A DNA stretch of 64,000 bases from Membranipora membranacea (taxonomy: Eukaryota > Bryozoa > Gymnolaemata > Cheilostomatida > Membraniporidae): contig OU612070.1 in the NCBI GenBank assembly GCA_914767715.1, forward strand, positions 5,845,501 to 5,909,500, given 5' to 3'. The notes below the pieces were generated by a model. The model had not been told where the DNA came from and did no database searches. It saw nothing but the letters and a program-made list of their open reading frames with translations. Of the stretch, positions 28,501 to 41,858 are shown in pieces; within the stretch, counting starts at the first letter, position 1, and each line of letters begins with the position of its first letter. The position numbers and the translations under genes are program-made.

Positions 28501-31500
28501 GTATTCCAGCAATGTTACAGTCTAGAATAACAAAACTGGGATTGGCGAATTGTTGGAGAGTGGTAAATATAGCCGTGGTGATTGCAGAGATAAAACATTT
28601 CACACAATTCATTCCATAGTGTGGGTGGGGAGATGATATCGCTTATTGATAACAACCTGCCTCCTGATATCTCATCATTGTAAATTGTAACACATTGCGA
28701 TACAACGGAAATTCATGCAAATGGTTTTGAGTTTTCAGGTGTTGAATACAGGCTCTACCATTGCTAAATAACCACATTTCCAGATTATCTCATGTGTCAT
28801 GAATGATTGAAGAGTAGAGTAAGAAATAGCTGGAATGCAGAATTAGAGGATTGACATTGGTGGCAAGAACATCAAAGACTAGGACTTTGAGAACTAGTGC
28901 CATTTATTATCCCAATGGCTATCATTCCTGTCTATTGTTAGTCTGGAGCAACTTAAAATTAATCATTATTCATGAAGTCGCAGACCACACATTGAGGTTG
29001 TGCAATTTTCCGTAACACCACTGGGCGCTGGTAAAGCTGGTAAAGCGGTCCCAACAGATGCATGTATTTGCATATCTCACCCTAATCATATTTGAATGAA
29101 GTCACACATACTGGCAATTTGATCTCAGAAGTGTGCGAATCTTGCCACAATTTTTCTAGATAAACACACCAAGTTATAACTCCACCGTTAAATGATTATC
29201 CGCAGTTAGTGTTGGTATTTGACATGTAAATCTCTACCTTGATGTTTGATCTGCTCTGTTTGTCGATGCGATCAAAAAACAAAACATTAGTAGAGATAGC
29301 ACTACCACAACGATGTGTTACTTCATATGGATGTTACTATAAAGCACTCGACTTACCGTATTTACCGTAAAGTTATGTGAAGTTTTCAACCAGTTTGATT
29401 CCCTGATAGGTTAATCCAAGGGACTTCTGTATAGTTTTATGATAATCCGCTGTTCCTAGAGTGACGATACTCGTAGAATAGTAACTGTTGTTTGCTATGT
29501 TGTCAGCAGTTTAACTTCTGTAACGATAAGAGTTGAAGACCGTCAAGATGGTTCTGTATTTCAGCAACAAATGGTTCCTCAAAAAACCTGCTGGTATTTT
29601 TCACTGTTTGTGCACAAAAATCATCAACCCGCACTATCTGGTTGCTATAGCAATTATAACCAGCTTCAGATTTATGATGTGCTGATAGATCTTAGCCTTA
29701 GTTCCTCAAGATCCTCAGCTAAACTAACCGTGGGCATCACCCAGGATCTGATACAGACACTGAGGCTACAATGTTGAGAGGTGTGGTTTACGCTGCAGTA
29801 AATCTTTTGATGCAGTGATAGCCCTCAAGGTAACATGGATCGACATGTGTTCAAAAATAAACAATACCAGCTTTGTGAGCAGGACAGACAATTAACGCAA
29901 ACTAGACTCAGTAGCTTCGTTTGAGATGTTTTTGAAATGTCAGCCTGACCACAACATGTAAACAATATCCACCACCATTGAGAGGTGTCAAATTCATTTA
30001 CTTACAGCAGGACTACCTGCGAATTCCTAACGTTTATCTAACGCGAACACTGAGATAACTGCTAAAGCCTATATATTATATTCAACAAGCTGCAGCTGAA
30101 AGCTTGGCACTGGAAATGAAAACTGCCCATGTACACTAAATAATTTCCTGATTTTGTGTGAGAAGTAGCTGAAACCATAAACTAGAAGTAAACAATATTG
30201 ATCCTCTCACATGAAATATTCAGGGCAACATAATAAATCCAGTTATGACAATTATCCTAACTGAATCTATTGACCAGTTGTGTCAGATAGAGCACTTGCT
30301 GGGTGATGACAACCCACATGGCAATCCAATCATTCTACTGACAGTGGCGCTACCTACAGTCATGGCAGTTGCATGGCTTGATTTGCACTATCTGATGACA
30401 ACAGAAGGCATGTGCCCCTAATGACATGAGCTGGTCTCTAAAGGGATTAGAGATAAGACATTTTCCTATGAGAAGACCACATTAGAATAGTGTGGAAGTG
30501 TGCCTACACCACAAACAGTAAATCATTAGCATTGTTTACAATTCTCTTTACTGTAATTAGTAAATGAATAATTGTATGGAGCTGCCGCTCTTATCATATC
30601 ATTATCACAAGCGAGAGTAGTTGAGAGGCTGTAATTTCGTGTTTCCGACACTTCTCCAGTAACAATGCCTCCCTCAAGGTGTCATCTGGCCCCAGCTATT
30701 CGCAGACCCAAACAACAAGCTATTGTGAAATGAGAAAGCTCCCTCACCCTCCGGGGCGCGTGGAGGGGAGATTGATAAGATTTACAAATAAAAGGTTTCC
30801 TCGCTCAGAAGTGAAACATAATGATGATGAATTCATCTGATTGCAAAATATTTGCTTGCCATTTTCTGCCTGAGCAGCAACTATCAAACAAATTAATCTG
30901 TAAGGCACAATAAAAGATGAAATATAACAATAAGATCTTTATCTTGTCTGAAAACAAGAACACAGAAATAGGTTAGTCGTATGATATCAGGGTCCAACAG
31001 GTGGAGAAGAATGCACTGCATCAAAGGAGCACCGATCACAACCAATTACTATCACTGTCACGGCAGAGGAAATAGAAGTTATACCAGTAAATCTAAATCT
31101 GAATTTCTCATTCTAATTAAAAGCTAGACAGCTACACTTGGATTTATAGTCTGATAATATCTTTTATAGCATTCCAAATGCTTGAGTCTCGGTTGCCATC
31201 TTTAAATCTTTTCGAGTTTAAATTTTTATGTAATAAACTGATTTTATCCGATTCATCCTGATAATGAAAGTATAATCGCACTCTTTAAAGTTTAACAGCT
31301 GCTAGATAGAAAGAGGAACGCCAGTATGATAAAACCAGAGTTGAACCGGGTAGATCTGTGATTTCACTTATTTCTTAATAAGACTTGAGCCAAATGTCAG
31401 CTAAACAGAGCTTATTATATGTTTAGCATTCTTTTATCTTGTTTTACATGTCAGCATTTAGATATTTCTGGCTCATGCTGGGTGCATTTTTATGCTCAAT

Positions 31501-32879
31501 ATTAGCTTTGAGCGTTACTTGCACCTGTGTAACAAAAATCATGACTTGCTGATGCGGGTGAGCAGAAAATAATTATTCAGACTCTAAAAATATTAAGTAC
31601 ATAGAAATCAACAAAACCAATCTTGCTTGCTGAGTGAGAAATCCATACAACTCAACAACGACCATGACATGCTACAATTACTTACTCTCTGGTGGATCAC
31701 GAAAGCCATACTGGCAAGAATATCTTCACTCATTGTAAAATATTGAAAATTCTGCTGGTAGCCCTTCAAACTGTCCCACTGCCAATCTCCACACAACTCA
31801 TCCAAGTATCAATAAAGCTGCTGCCTCGTGGCAGCGCTGAGTGCAACACTTAGCTAGCAAAAAAATTAAATCAAGATAAGACTGCCGATGCTCGATGCAC
31901 TCATCGTAGAAAGCTTGTTGGCTCATTGATTTTTTCTCGTTTGTGCTACAAACATTATCTTCTTACCCAATATTATGAAAGTATCGTTTTAACAATGATT
32001 GGCATGATGAAGTGTTGGTACTTGAAATAAAAATACGGGTGCACAGTTTTTTTAGCACCTGACATCTCTCCTTGAAGTCAGACTAAGCAGAAAGTCAGCG
32101 TCAGCGCTGGCTCGTTACGCTCACAAGGTTACACTGGGACATGTCTCTTAGGTAGCACTGATATCAGATTAGATTGTTGTGAATTTTGTCATACATGATT
32201 TTACATTGTTTTCGCTCCCTAGAGTATTTGGAAATTGCCTGAGGGCATGTTTGGTTTGGGATTTGGGACAGGACGCAAAAACGTAGAAACTATATTTGTT
32301 AGGATGGTAAGGCTAGTTGTAATTGAGTTTGTTAAATTGCTTGATTGGCAGGTCTTGGAATTATGGCAAGGCTTAAAAATACTATGAAAAATTCTATGTA
32401 AGACAAACTCAACCTTAGAGTAAGGGCCGCTGTCCTCACAAAAGGCGCGACGGCAGTTTCCAATCGACGCAACTAAAGCTAAATAGGCCTGCACACTTCC
32501 GGCCAAAGAGGAAGTCCAAACTGTCCCTATTCAGCTAATTAATACTAGCTAGAACAGCAAACACAGGGGGCTCAATGCTCTACCCCCTAGAGTTGTCCTC
32601 TCTAGTTTAAATAAACTCTCTGAAGTAACAGATGGTAACATCTGTGTGAGCAAGTCAGTCAAACAAAATCTCCTCAATCAAAAAGGCAAAATTGAAACAA
32701 CATTTTCAAAACAGAAATAAAACAATACCAGACAGATTGACCTGTGAGGTCTAGTTGTGACAGGTGTCCCCACCAAAATAACACCAAACATTTTAGTCAA
32801 TGAAGATTTAAATTTAAACTTGTTGGTGAAAGGGAGCGCTGCTACGCCGGCAGCACGGAGCAGGGAACAAGAATAAAGA

Positions 32880-33110
32880 TTGAATTAATTAAGACATGAC
32901 TTTAGATAAAAGCTAGTGGGATTATATCACTTAAAAGTCACAGCCATTTTGGTGCTAATAGCCCAATTACTTTACCTAATTAGATTTTCCTAATAGCTCA
33001 GAACAAAAGCATGAGGCCCGATTGTTTTTTCACAATGACCTCGCAGCGAGCAAGGCGATTGTTTTCACAGGAAATTTATGAAAACAGTTTGAAACACTAG
33101 TTTTTGCCCA
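32880..33110. promoter_or_regulatory. Candidate enhancer-like block
   Basis: Non-coding on all frames, yet dense in homeodomain-type cores (AATTAATTAA near 32885, CCTAATTAG near 32978) and two GATTGTTTT Sox-like cores around 33020-33065. The last two flank a GC-richer centre. Motif density is the only evidence; conservation was not tested. Confidence 0.2.
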
Positions 33111-36100
33111 TGGCAGTTTTTTGTGTTAATAAAGGCTTGTTAAGGTCCGAGTTGTTTGTGTGTGGAGTTGAAGTAAATTTCAAGATCTTTTATCAACAAG
33201 CCCATGTCTCCAAAAACACACTCAGCAATAGAAACAAAAACGGGCTAAATAATTATAAATCTTGAATCACAAATAAAACTTACAATATGTAGACCCTCAA
33301 GCTATCCTCCTAGCAAACTGTCAGATTTTGTATGTTTGGGCAAGTTTGAGGCCCTCAAATGTTCAATAACACCAGGTATGCTTTTGAATGTCACCGCTCC
33401 AAGCAAAATGCCTTTTTTGTAGCCGCGAAACTTAGAGGGGCTGTCACTGTCACTCTCCACACCTGCCCACATGTGACAGCTAGGCTTAGACGCCGGCCAG
33501 CAAATTAATGGTACAAATACAAACACCTAACTAATGGAACGGTCAGGGCTCTTAATCCTCAGGGGGAGTATGAATCAATTTAATGCAGATATTAGATTAG
33601 AAGCCAACATCAAATCAAGAATGGATATAAAATAGAATGCTTCATAGTAATTGTGTGTATCAATCACCCACTCCCTTTTGCTAAAATAGCAAATGGCAGC
33701 CGGAGAGAATTATATTAGGAGCACTATTCCATCTGTCAGGCAAATTGAAACAAATAGCTACTGATTTACAACTTGTAGGAATGTAAGAATTACAACGTAA
33801 CAGGTTGTCATAATGTTATGATTTTTGACATTTCTGTACAAGTAGCAAATTGGTTTTTAATCAGGCCTATTGTAGTCAGCATGTCTACAATAGCTACTGC
33901 TAGGCCTGCTATCCATCAAAATACATCAAAAAACAACCTGGACTGATGAACAAGTGGCTGAAACTGTCTTGAAATGATGAATGCTGAACAAGTGGCCAGA
34001 AGTTCGTCTTGTTGTTAAGAGAAAATCTTTATAAACTGAAACTGACAAGCAGCTATGCCCCGAAATCATATTCTCAGATACTTGAGACTAACCAGGTTAC
34101 AAGCACTGCTGTTGCGAACCACAACAAATAGTCAACTCCATTCAGCTGAAGAATTTTGACACAAATATGAGATGACTTTCGATTGCAGAGTTCAGGATTA
34201 TGATGAGCGGAATAATTGGAGAACGTATTTGCCCAGCAGCAATGAAATTAATGCCAAGTATATTTGGTTGCAAGCTTCGACAAATATCAGAAATATTGTA
34301 TATCCTAGCCATAAATCACTCACCTAACAAACCTGAACAACAAAATTATCTGTATAAAACCCACAAAACATTCTTGCTGGATCTTATTTCACAAAATACA
34401 TGAATATTATCAGCCTTATGACAAATAATTAATTATATCATAATGGGGGCACCGGAGACATAAAAGATGGAGTAAACGACATAAAAAACTGACCTAAAGT
34501 GTCCTGAATTAGGAAACTCTGTGCTAGATTCTCAGCTTACTGTAAATTAGTTTTTAAATGCTTTTGGCTAATTTCTCAAGCTAACTGGGCCAATTTCTCA
34601 GAGCTAAATGGCATTTTCTGTCCAAGACCATTAACAACAATAGATTTCACATCTTAATTGTTGTACTTGACCAAATTCAATCTAGATTTACGACCACAAC
34701 TAGCCACAGAGCAAGTGTAAAACATCCCAATACTCTGGTGAAACCTATTAGAATCACTCTCCCAGTCTCAATCGGACAGCAAACAATATTAATAAACACA
34801 ATTCAGGAAACCAGCTTGCAAATAAAAAACAGACTGGGCTGCGGCCACTTCTGACTCATATTTCCAACGGTAAACTTTCTTCTAAATCAATATTTCGTTT
34901 GCTTATTATGTTAGTGGTATGAGCACTACTGGTGGTGTATAAAACTAGCTGAATTACCTTAAAATTTAACTGACCTGATATTGAGTTTGAAATCGAAATG
35001 AACCTGTTCTTATAGTTGCGTTTAATTCCATGTATAGATTGAACCTGCTGTCGTCATAAAATTAATCCGATTAACTTGCTGACCATTGACGAAATCAGAG
35101 TTGACCCCCTCCAAGAGTTTACAGGCGACTAGGAGACAGTGTAGCTTGTAGTAGACTGCTACCTATAGTTTACACCACAGTTATCAAAATAAACGTTCAC
35201 CTCGTTATAAAACCTCTACTAGGTGTGAATGGAAAAGTGAAGACACTTTGAGGGAGATTGATAGCTAATATAAAATTCAGATGAAAAGCATACAAGCGCC
35301 CTGTCTCGAACCAGTCAACACTAATGTGCCACAATTATATAACTATTAGGGGTATTTAGTTCAATCTTTTCAATATGTTTGAATGAAATCGGTTTAGTAC
35401 AATGTAAATACTGTGTATAACTGTGTAACAATAGGTCAAGTCATTTCACAACAAGGGAATCCGGTGCATTAAAACAAACCGCTGCATGTCACTATATAAA
35501 TACCTATTCTAAGATTACATGATAAAATGCAAAATCTTTGACCATCATCTCTCTACCTTTATATTTATAATGGCAGTGCTATAGAGTCTGAATGCCGACT
35601 AAAGATTAATCTACATGATATTTACTAATGAATTATGCTTATAACAATAGATGACACGTCTATGACATAATCATAAAATGAATCAAAATATCGAAGGCTT
35701 TCTGACGGGAGTTATCCACTCTAAGTTCATGAGGGATACTATGGCACGGCCTGCCTTCAAAACCTGTCGGCGAGGTCTAAGACAATTTCAAATAGTCAGC
35801 TTTATATGGCTCAATCTCCATCTGTAGGCAACATACAGCAATTTATACGTCTAAATTGCTCTCTTGTCTACAAGGGCTGGCAGTTTTATATGATATACAG
35901 AATTTTGTCCCAAGGAATTCAATTTGCTTTGCTCACTACAGCACAGCCATAGTTTACTGTCAACCCAGCTGGAGGTTGTCCTAATGGCTACAATAATTAT
36001 CTACTTCAGCTTCAAATGACAACAAATTGCTAGAGGCAACAAACAACTGCCATTAAAATTAGAGCAGTATTTCATAAACTACATTTTGATTACTGTGAGC

Positions 36101-36979
36101 GATGCACTAAAGCTGTCTAATTAAATTATAATTCTAACTCACCCTCAACAGCGATAAGCTTGTAAATGGCTCTCACGTAGGTGTAAAGATAGATGCTTCT
36201 GGGGGCTTTGCTAGCTATCCACAAACTAATACGATTATAGTCAGAACACTGAGATATCTATCTATTCATTACAGCGACGACTAAAGCTTGTGTTACACTG
36301 CGCTGAATACAAGCCAAAGTATACAATACAACAAACAAAAAACACTAAATACAAAACAATACCAGCAAACAGAAGACAGCTATTACTCACAATCTTCAAT
36401 TGATAATCAGCTCAACAATGAGAGGAATTCATACAACAAGAAAACATTGAATTTCGAATCCTATCTTTGATTGTGCAGGGAGTAGCAATTCTAAAACCTT
36501 TTATTTCTGACACAGCCGCAAAAAAGCCTCTAAGCAAATTGCCATAATTTGCAATGTTTGCCAAACATCAACAAGTGCCCCATTATGGCATTGTCTCGAG
36601 ACTGCACAAGTTGCTCTTCAAAAAGCTCAGGACACTTTTGAAAAAATCTTGATGAATGCATGTCTTTACTCGTTTTACACAAATTAAAAAGAATTAGTGA
36701 AAACTACTGAAAACAAAAGCATCTGCTATACTGCTAATCGTTTCATTGCCTGCCTCAATGAAAGGACTTAGAGTGCCTTCACCGATGAAATTAGCCATTG
36801 TTATTTCAGATGTCGCTGCAATAATCTATGAGAGACTTTCACTGAATACTTGAAGCGTTTTTGCATGAATTAGCTGAATAATAATGTAATCATCACATCT
36901 TCATGCTTATGAGAGACCCAACAAAAGGAATAAAATTTGTGAAAAAAAGAAGAGGTAAGCCATCTGCTCTTTTCTGCAG

Positions 36980-37053
36980 CAAGGATCGGTGCAGGCTACC
37001 TCTTTGAACAGGAGCGTGACCCAAACCAACCTCCCTACCTCATACTGAGTGGC
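36980..37053 (+). other. Isolated candidate exon
   Basis: A strong acceptor (CTGCTCTTTTCTGCAG ending at 36979) is followed by 74 bases, open in one frame (RIGAGYLFEQERDPNQPPYL...), then a GTATGT donor. Phase in 1, out 0. No partner exon was found and the product is unrecognised. Confidence 0.25.
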
Positions 37054-37618
37054 GTATGTGGGTGGACACAACAAGACAAGTCTCAGTCCGCAAATAAGAA
37101 TTTAGCAGTCTCAGCTGAATCTATATCAAACTGCAACAGCGATGCCAATCAATGCGTATCCTGAAGCTTAATCGACAGCCTCAAAACAGAACCCAACCAT
37201 GGGAGTCCTAGCTTAAATAGGTGAAATTAACAACATCATGTCAATTATGCTTGAGAGAATATTTCAGTTAATCAACATTACATCATCACTGTGTTGCAAA
37301 TATAGGCCTTATCAAAAATACTCTGATCCCATTAGCAGTTCTAGACCTGAAAAGTTGGGGGCGGTACTCATTTGTCCAATTGAAACCCTGATAGCCTTCT
37401 TGATCAAAGATTTAATACAGGAAACCTGACCTTCCAAACCTTCCAACAGTCAAATGTTAATTACTTGAATATTAGTTCATTAATAATATTAAGCAAACAT
37501 TTTCAAGCGCCGAAGGAATTTGGCCAAATATATAATGTTATTATGTTATAATTCAGTATTATGGCATCAAGTCTCGTACATTTTAATTACAGCGCATCGC
37601 CCAAAATATTTGACATAC

Positions 37619-37661
37619 CTGTGCCACCAAACTCGGCTGTAGGAGTCAGTACATCATCGCG
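37619..37661 (-). other. Isolated candidate micro-exon
   Basis: 43 bases between a CTCGGCAG acceptor and a GTATGT donor, open in one frame (RDDVLTPTAEFGGT). Too short to trust; no partner exon. Confidence 0.15.
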
Positions 37662-40600
37662 CTGCCGAGTGTATAAAGGGTACAGAGTTGTGTGCTAAGT
37701 GTGTATAAAGGGTGCATCATTGGTATGAATTTATGGATCAGTGGTAAATCAGTGCTATTTGCGGAGATATGCCATCGTTATAAAGCTTTGTGTCAGGATC
37801 TAAATAAAGCTCTAGATATGGCAGCTTTTACCTTATGCATCATCCATATAAAATATATCTGTGGGTTGCATAGATTTATCAGGGAGTATTATATTACTTT
37901 TTGGTTTATCAATGAACGCAAGACATTACAATATAGCCAGTGGGAGAATACTGAAGAGTTTCACACCAGCAGGGTGGCTATGGGTCGATGGTGCTACACT
38001 TTGAAGCCTCCTAACTTATAGAGTAGGCGTGTATTAATTTGTCATAATTGCTTTGGAATGCCGAAAGAACCCCAATTCAACAAAATGTTCATTCCCTGTA
38101 ATTCAGATAGCTGAGCAAAAGTAAGCTTGTTGAAGCTTTTGAGGGCAAAAGCATACTTATAAAGAAGATGAGCTAAGTCATGTAAAATGTCGTTACATTG
38201 CACCCACTGTGAAATTTAGTGGTATATCATGTCATAATTGGTGGTCTGATGTAATAGATATGACTAGGAACAATTGACTATCAAATACATTAAATACCAA
38301 CTGGGTGATCGATAAAACATAAGAGACACATACATATATAATTATACATCAGCCATGAACCTCTTATTATTATGGGGAACAGTAGCAGCATACATGAGAT
38401 CTGAAGCTAGAATATCAAATCACTATCACCTCCACTGATCATTTTTAGTTGAAGTCATAATGACACTACCATGGATTAGGTTTATCACCAATCTGAAACC
38501 AAATACCGTGGTGTGCTCAAAGGTTACAAAGCTACACCCAGCTCCATCAGCTAAAGTCAGCGAATTATTGTACCTCGTCCCTCGGAATGTCATAACAGCA
38601 TACATAAGAGCGATAAACTTCATGTATGCGTCTTCGAAAATTCATCCCTGGGGTGTTGCTATTTATGACTCTTGAAGATGGTAACCCAGGTCATGGCCAT
38701 TTTATATTAATATCATCCACGTAAAATATGGGTTTGCTATGCACTAAGATACAGGTATGTTTGTGCTTATAATCTATGATAACTGGCTAGGAAAACACAG
38801 ATATCGTCTATATCTTAATCCCTAGCTCAGTTCTCAGAACACTCACACAGACAGCATAGCCTCAGGGCCTCAAACCCTCAACTAATCATAGCTAGGAGTG
38901 TGTGGTCAATGCGTATATAGTTAGAATCTTAGACCAAAAGCTAAACTTTTACTGTAAAATAAAGGTTTTAGATATTGAGAATAATCAAAGTACACAAAAT
39001 GAGATTATTTAATGTGATGTTGTTTAAAACAAGGGTCAGTAATTAGCTAATATCACTTAATCCCATTATTAAGGCCATCTGCAAACATTTGTCTGGGGCC
39101 AAGTTTTCATAACCAATTACAATGTTTATCTACCAAACTCCAGCTAATCGGAGGAAATTTAGGTGCAAACACTAAAAACAGACAATGTAAGTGCGTATAT
39201 CTGGGAAGATGTTCAAAACTAAATGCTGTACAAAGTTGTGGCGCCAAAGCTGTCTACCATACTCGCATTGGCTGGCAAAAAACAGGCAGAGGAAAACCGA
39301 AGCTATCTAATCTACCATGTGGATGGAAAAGTGTTCGCCAAAATGTCTACTGTACCCTGGCCCATGGGCAGGCAAAAAGCAGTCAGCGGAAACCAAAGAT
39401 ATGTTAACTATAAGACAGATGAAAAGATGCTGCAGATAAATTTATGAAAAATCCGTTTATTCATAAACATACCTGTGGAACTTTAGCATTGACAGTATAT
39501 AATCCAAATTGCACAAGCGGATGATTGTAGAATTGAGGCTGAATCAAATTGCACTCAGCAAGTCAGATCATTTTGACAGGGTTTAACTTGGTAAGAATTT
39601 TAAGACACAGCGTACAGCGAAGAGCTAGCCGGAAGAAAACTAGTTAGGCGTTAGGATCTATATCTCCGCCCAACTTTGGTGAAATCTTTGTTTTACATCT
39701 GTGATATGTTTGGCTACCTGGCAGAGATAATTAATGGGCAGTGTCATGCCATACGGGTCGCACACCACTTTAACCTACAGCTTGTAAGAAAACAATTCTG
39801 ACAACATAGCATTAAATCATACTTGCGAACTTTAGAAAGGCTTCCGATAGCTTTGTGTTTACGTAGAAAATTCTAGCCTTCCTGAACGGAGCACCACCTC
39901 AAGTACTTCATTAAATCACACGAGAGCCTCTCAGAGACCGGGTGTGAACAGCTAAATGGTTGAGATATCTGCGTTGCTGACGCTTGAGACGAGAATTTGT
40001 TGTAAGATTTGGTAATAAAGTCCTCGCAAGTGGAAAAGAATTTACGGGAAGGTTGTCCACTGATAGATATGTCAAAGTGATATTGGATCACTTCAGATGG
40101 TTGGATTGTTCTTGGTATTTTACTGTAGGGGATAAAACTACTGTTTTTGCTAATGGTGGGAACCCAATGCTACCTGGTTACTAGTTTTGTCAACAATGTG
40201 CTTTTCAGGAATGGACAACTTCTAGTTTATATTACTGTCACCCTCCTTGGTCGAGCTGAGAAATGGGTGAAAAGTTTTGTTTGGCAGCAAATTGAATGAG
40301 ACCCAATATACAACCTGTTAAGCCTTTAGTTTATGATTCTACCCTGGTCCCTGATTGGGGCTATCCAATTAATTCTCTATTCAAACAATAACTGGATTCT
40401 TGTCATTCTTCTCTACCTAAATTGAGTTTGTCGAAAAAATTTCTGCATTGTACTTTCAAAGATTTTGTAGGATTAGTGATTCAATATCTGTCAAAATGTG
40501 TTTAAATCACCTGATTTTAGTATTAAAATAAGTTAGTTGCAAAACAAGATTACCCGATGCTAATTAGGGGAAATAGCTTAATGCTCACAAAAGAAGTACT

Positions 40601-41858
40601 CTGTTACTAATGGTTTCTGTTTCATGGTGCTGTAACAAAATTAAAACTTTAAACACCTTAGGTATGAAAATCCTGACGGTATTTTAACTACACCTTTGAC
40701 AGTGTTGCTGATGTGGTATGCACCATTGTACAGAGAGCACTTGCTAGCTTGTGCCGCTGGCATGTTATTCATTGTTGCATGACAATCATCCAATATGTGT
40801 CACCTCTCTTTAGGCTTACTAAATACCATAAACCACCCTCTAATTAGAGCCCCTTCATTCTACTTAGTGTTAAATTGGATGAAAAAAATTCTTAGTAAAC
40901 AAGTTTAATAGTTGGTGTGGATGGCTCTAAAATTATGGTGTCCATTTCAATCAATGAATCATGAGTTATATCATCTAAAGTGGAATATAGAATGGTGCCT
41001 GTACCTCCACGGCTAAATATAGCTAAATATCACTACCAGTCCAGCTATCCAATCCATATTATTTTACGAGGAGGAAAATGTAATAACATTGAAGTGCATA
41101 CCAGCAAATTATTGAGACTAGACTATCAATATGAGACCCTACCATGGTTGTTTTTGCAGAAACCAATGATATGGGTAATCGGTGCAGTAATATTGTCAGT
41201 TACCGCATGCATATTACCGATCGCATGTTTACAAGATTGAGTAGAAATTGGATAAATGAAACTGATTCGGATCTTACTGAGATGATACCAGTATAATAAT
41301 CTAAGAGGGCTTACTTCATTATTTAACAAGTCTGCTTGAAAGCAAAATAGTTGAAAAGGGCTGGTACTTCCGATGTCATTTTATTGCATTATTTAGAAAC
41401 TAGAATCCTGCACCACTGACTTATTCAGTCCCTTGGGAGTGATATTGAACTATTCTGTCATCATACGAGGACTTAAATCTGTATAATACACGTGTTCTGC
41501 TGTGTCTACTTGTATCGGCTTAAGATTTCAAGGACTCGCCTTATTTTAATATCACAATTTAATTCAAACACGGGGATAAAAGTTTGTTTTGCATACTTGG
41601 GTACTCCGAGGCACATATTACATGGAGCTAGAGTGGGATAGAGTACTTGTACTTGAGCGCAGCACGGGGAGAGCACAAGTATCATGTCCAACTTTCATTG
41701 ACAATAAAAAGTCTATTGTGATGGATTGATGTATGAGGGAAGATAATCTGAGTCAAGAAGTACAAACTATCAAAATAGAATCATCTGTCATAACCTTCCA
41801 CCTAGATTAGACCAAACAACCTCCAATAAAAAGAGAAAGGAAAACATGCAATGGTCGA

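Larger units (their letters stand above)
25523..41858. other. Gene-poor stretch of about 16 kb
   Basis: No ORF shows domain motifs or a chain of splice-compatible exons. Holds the LRR gene promoter and upstream leader exon or exons, which cannot be placed. Two isolated exon-like segments (36980-37053 plus, 37661-37619 minus) and several compact, less AT-rich blocks (30650-30900, 32880-33110, 33300-33540) stand out and are listed separately. Confidence 0.5.
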
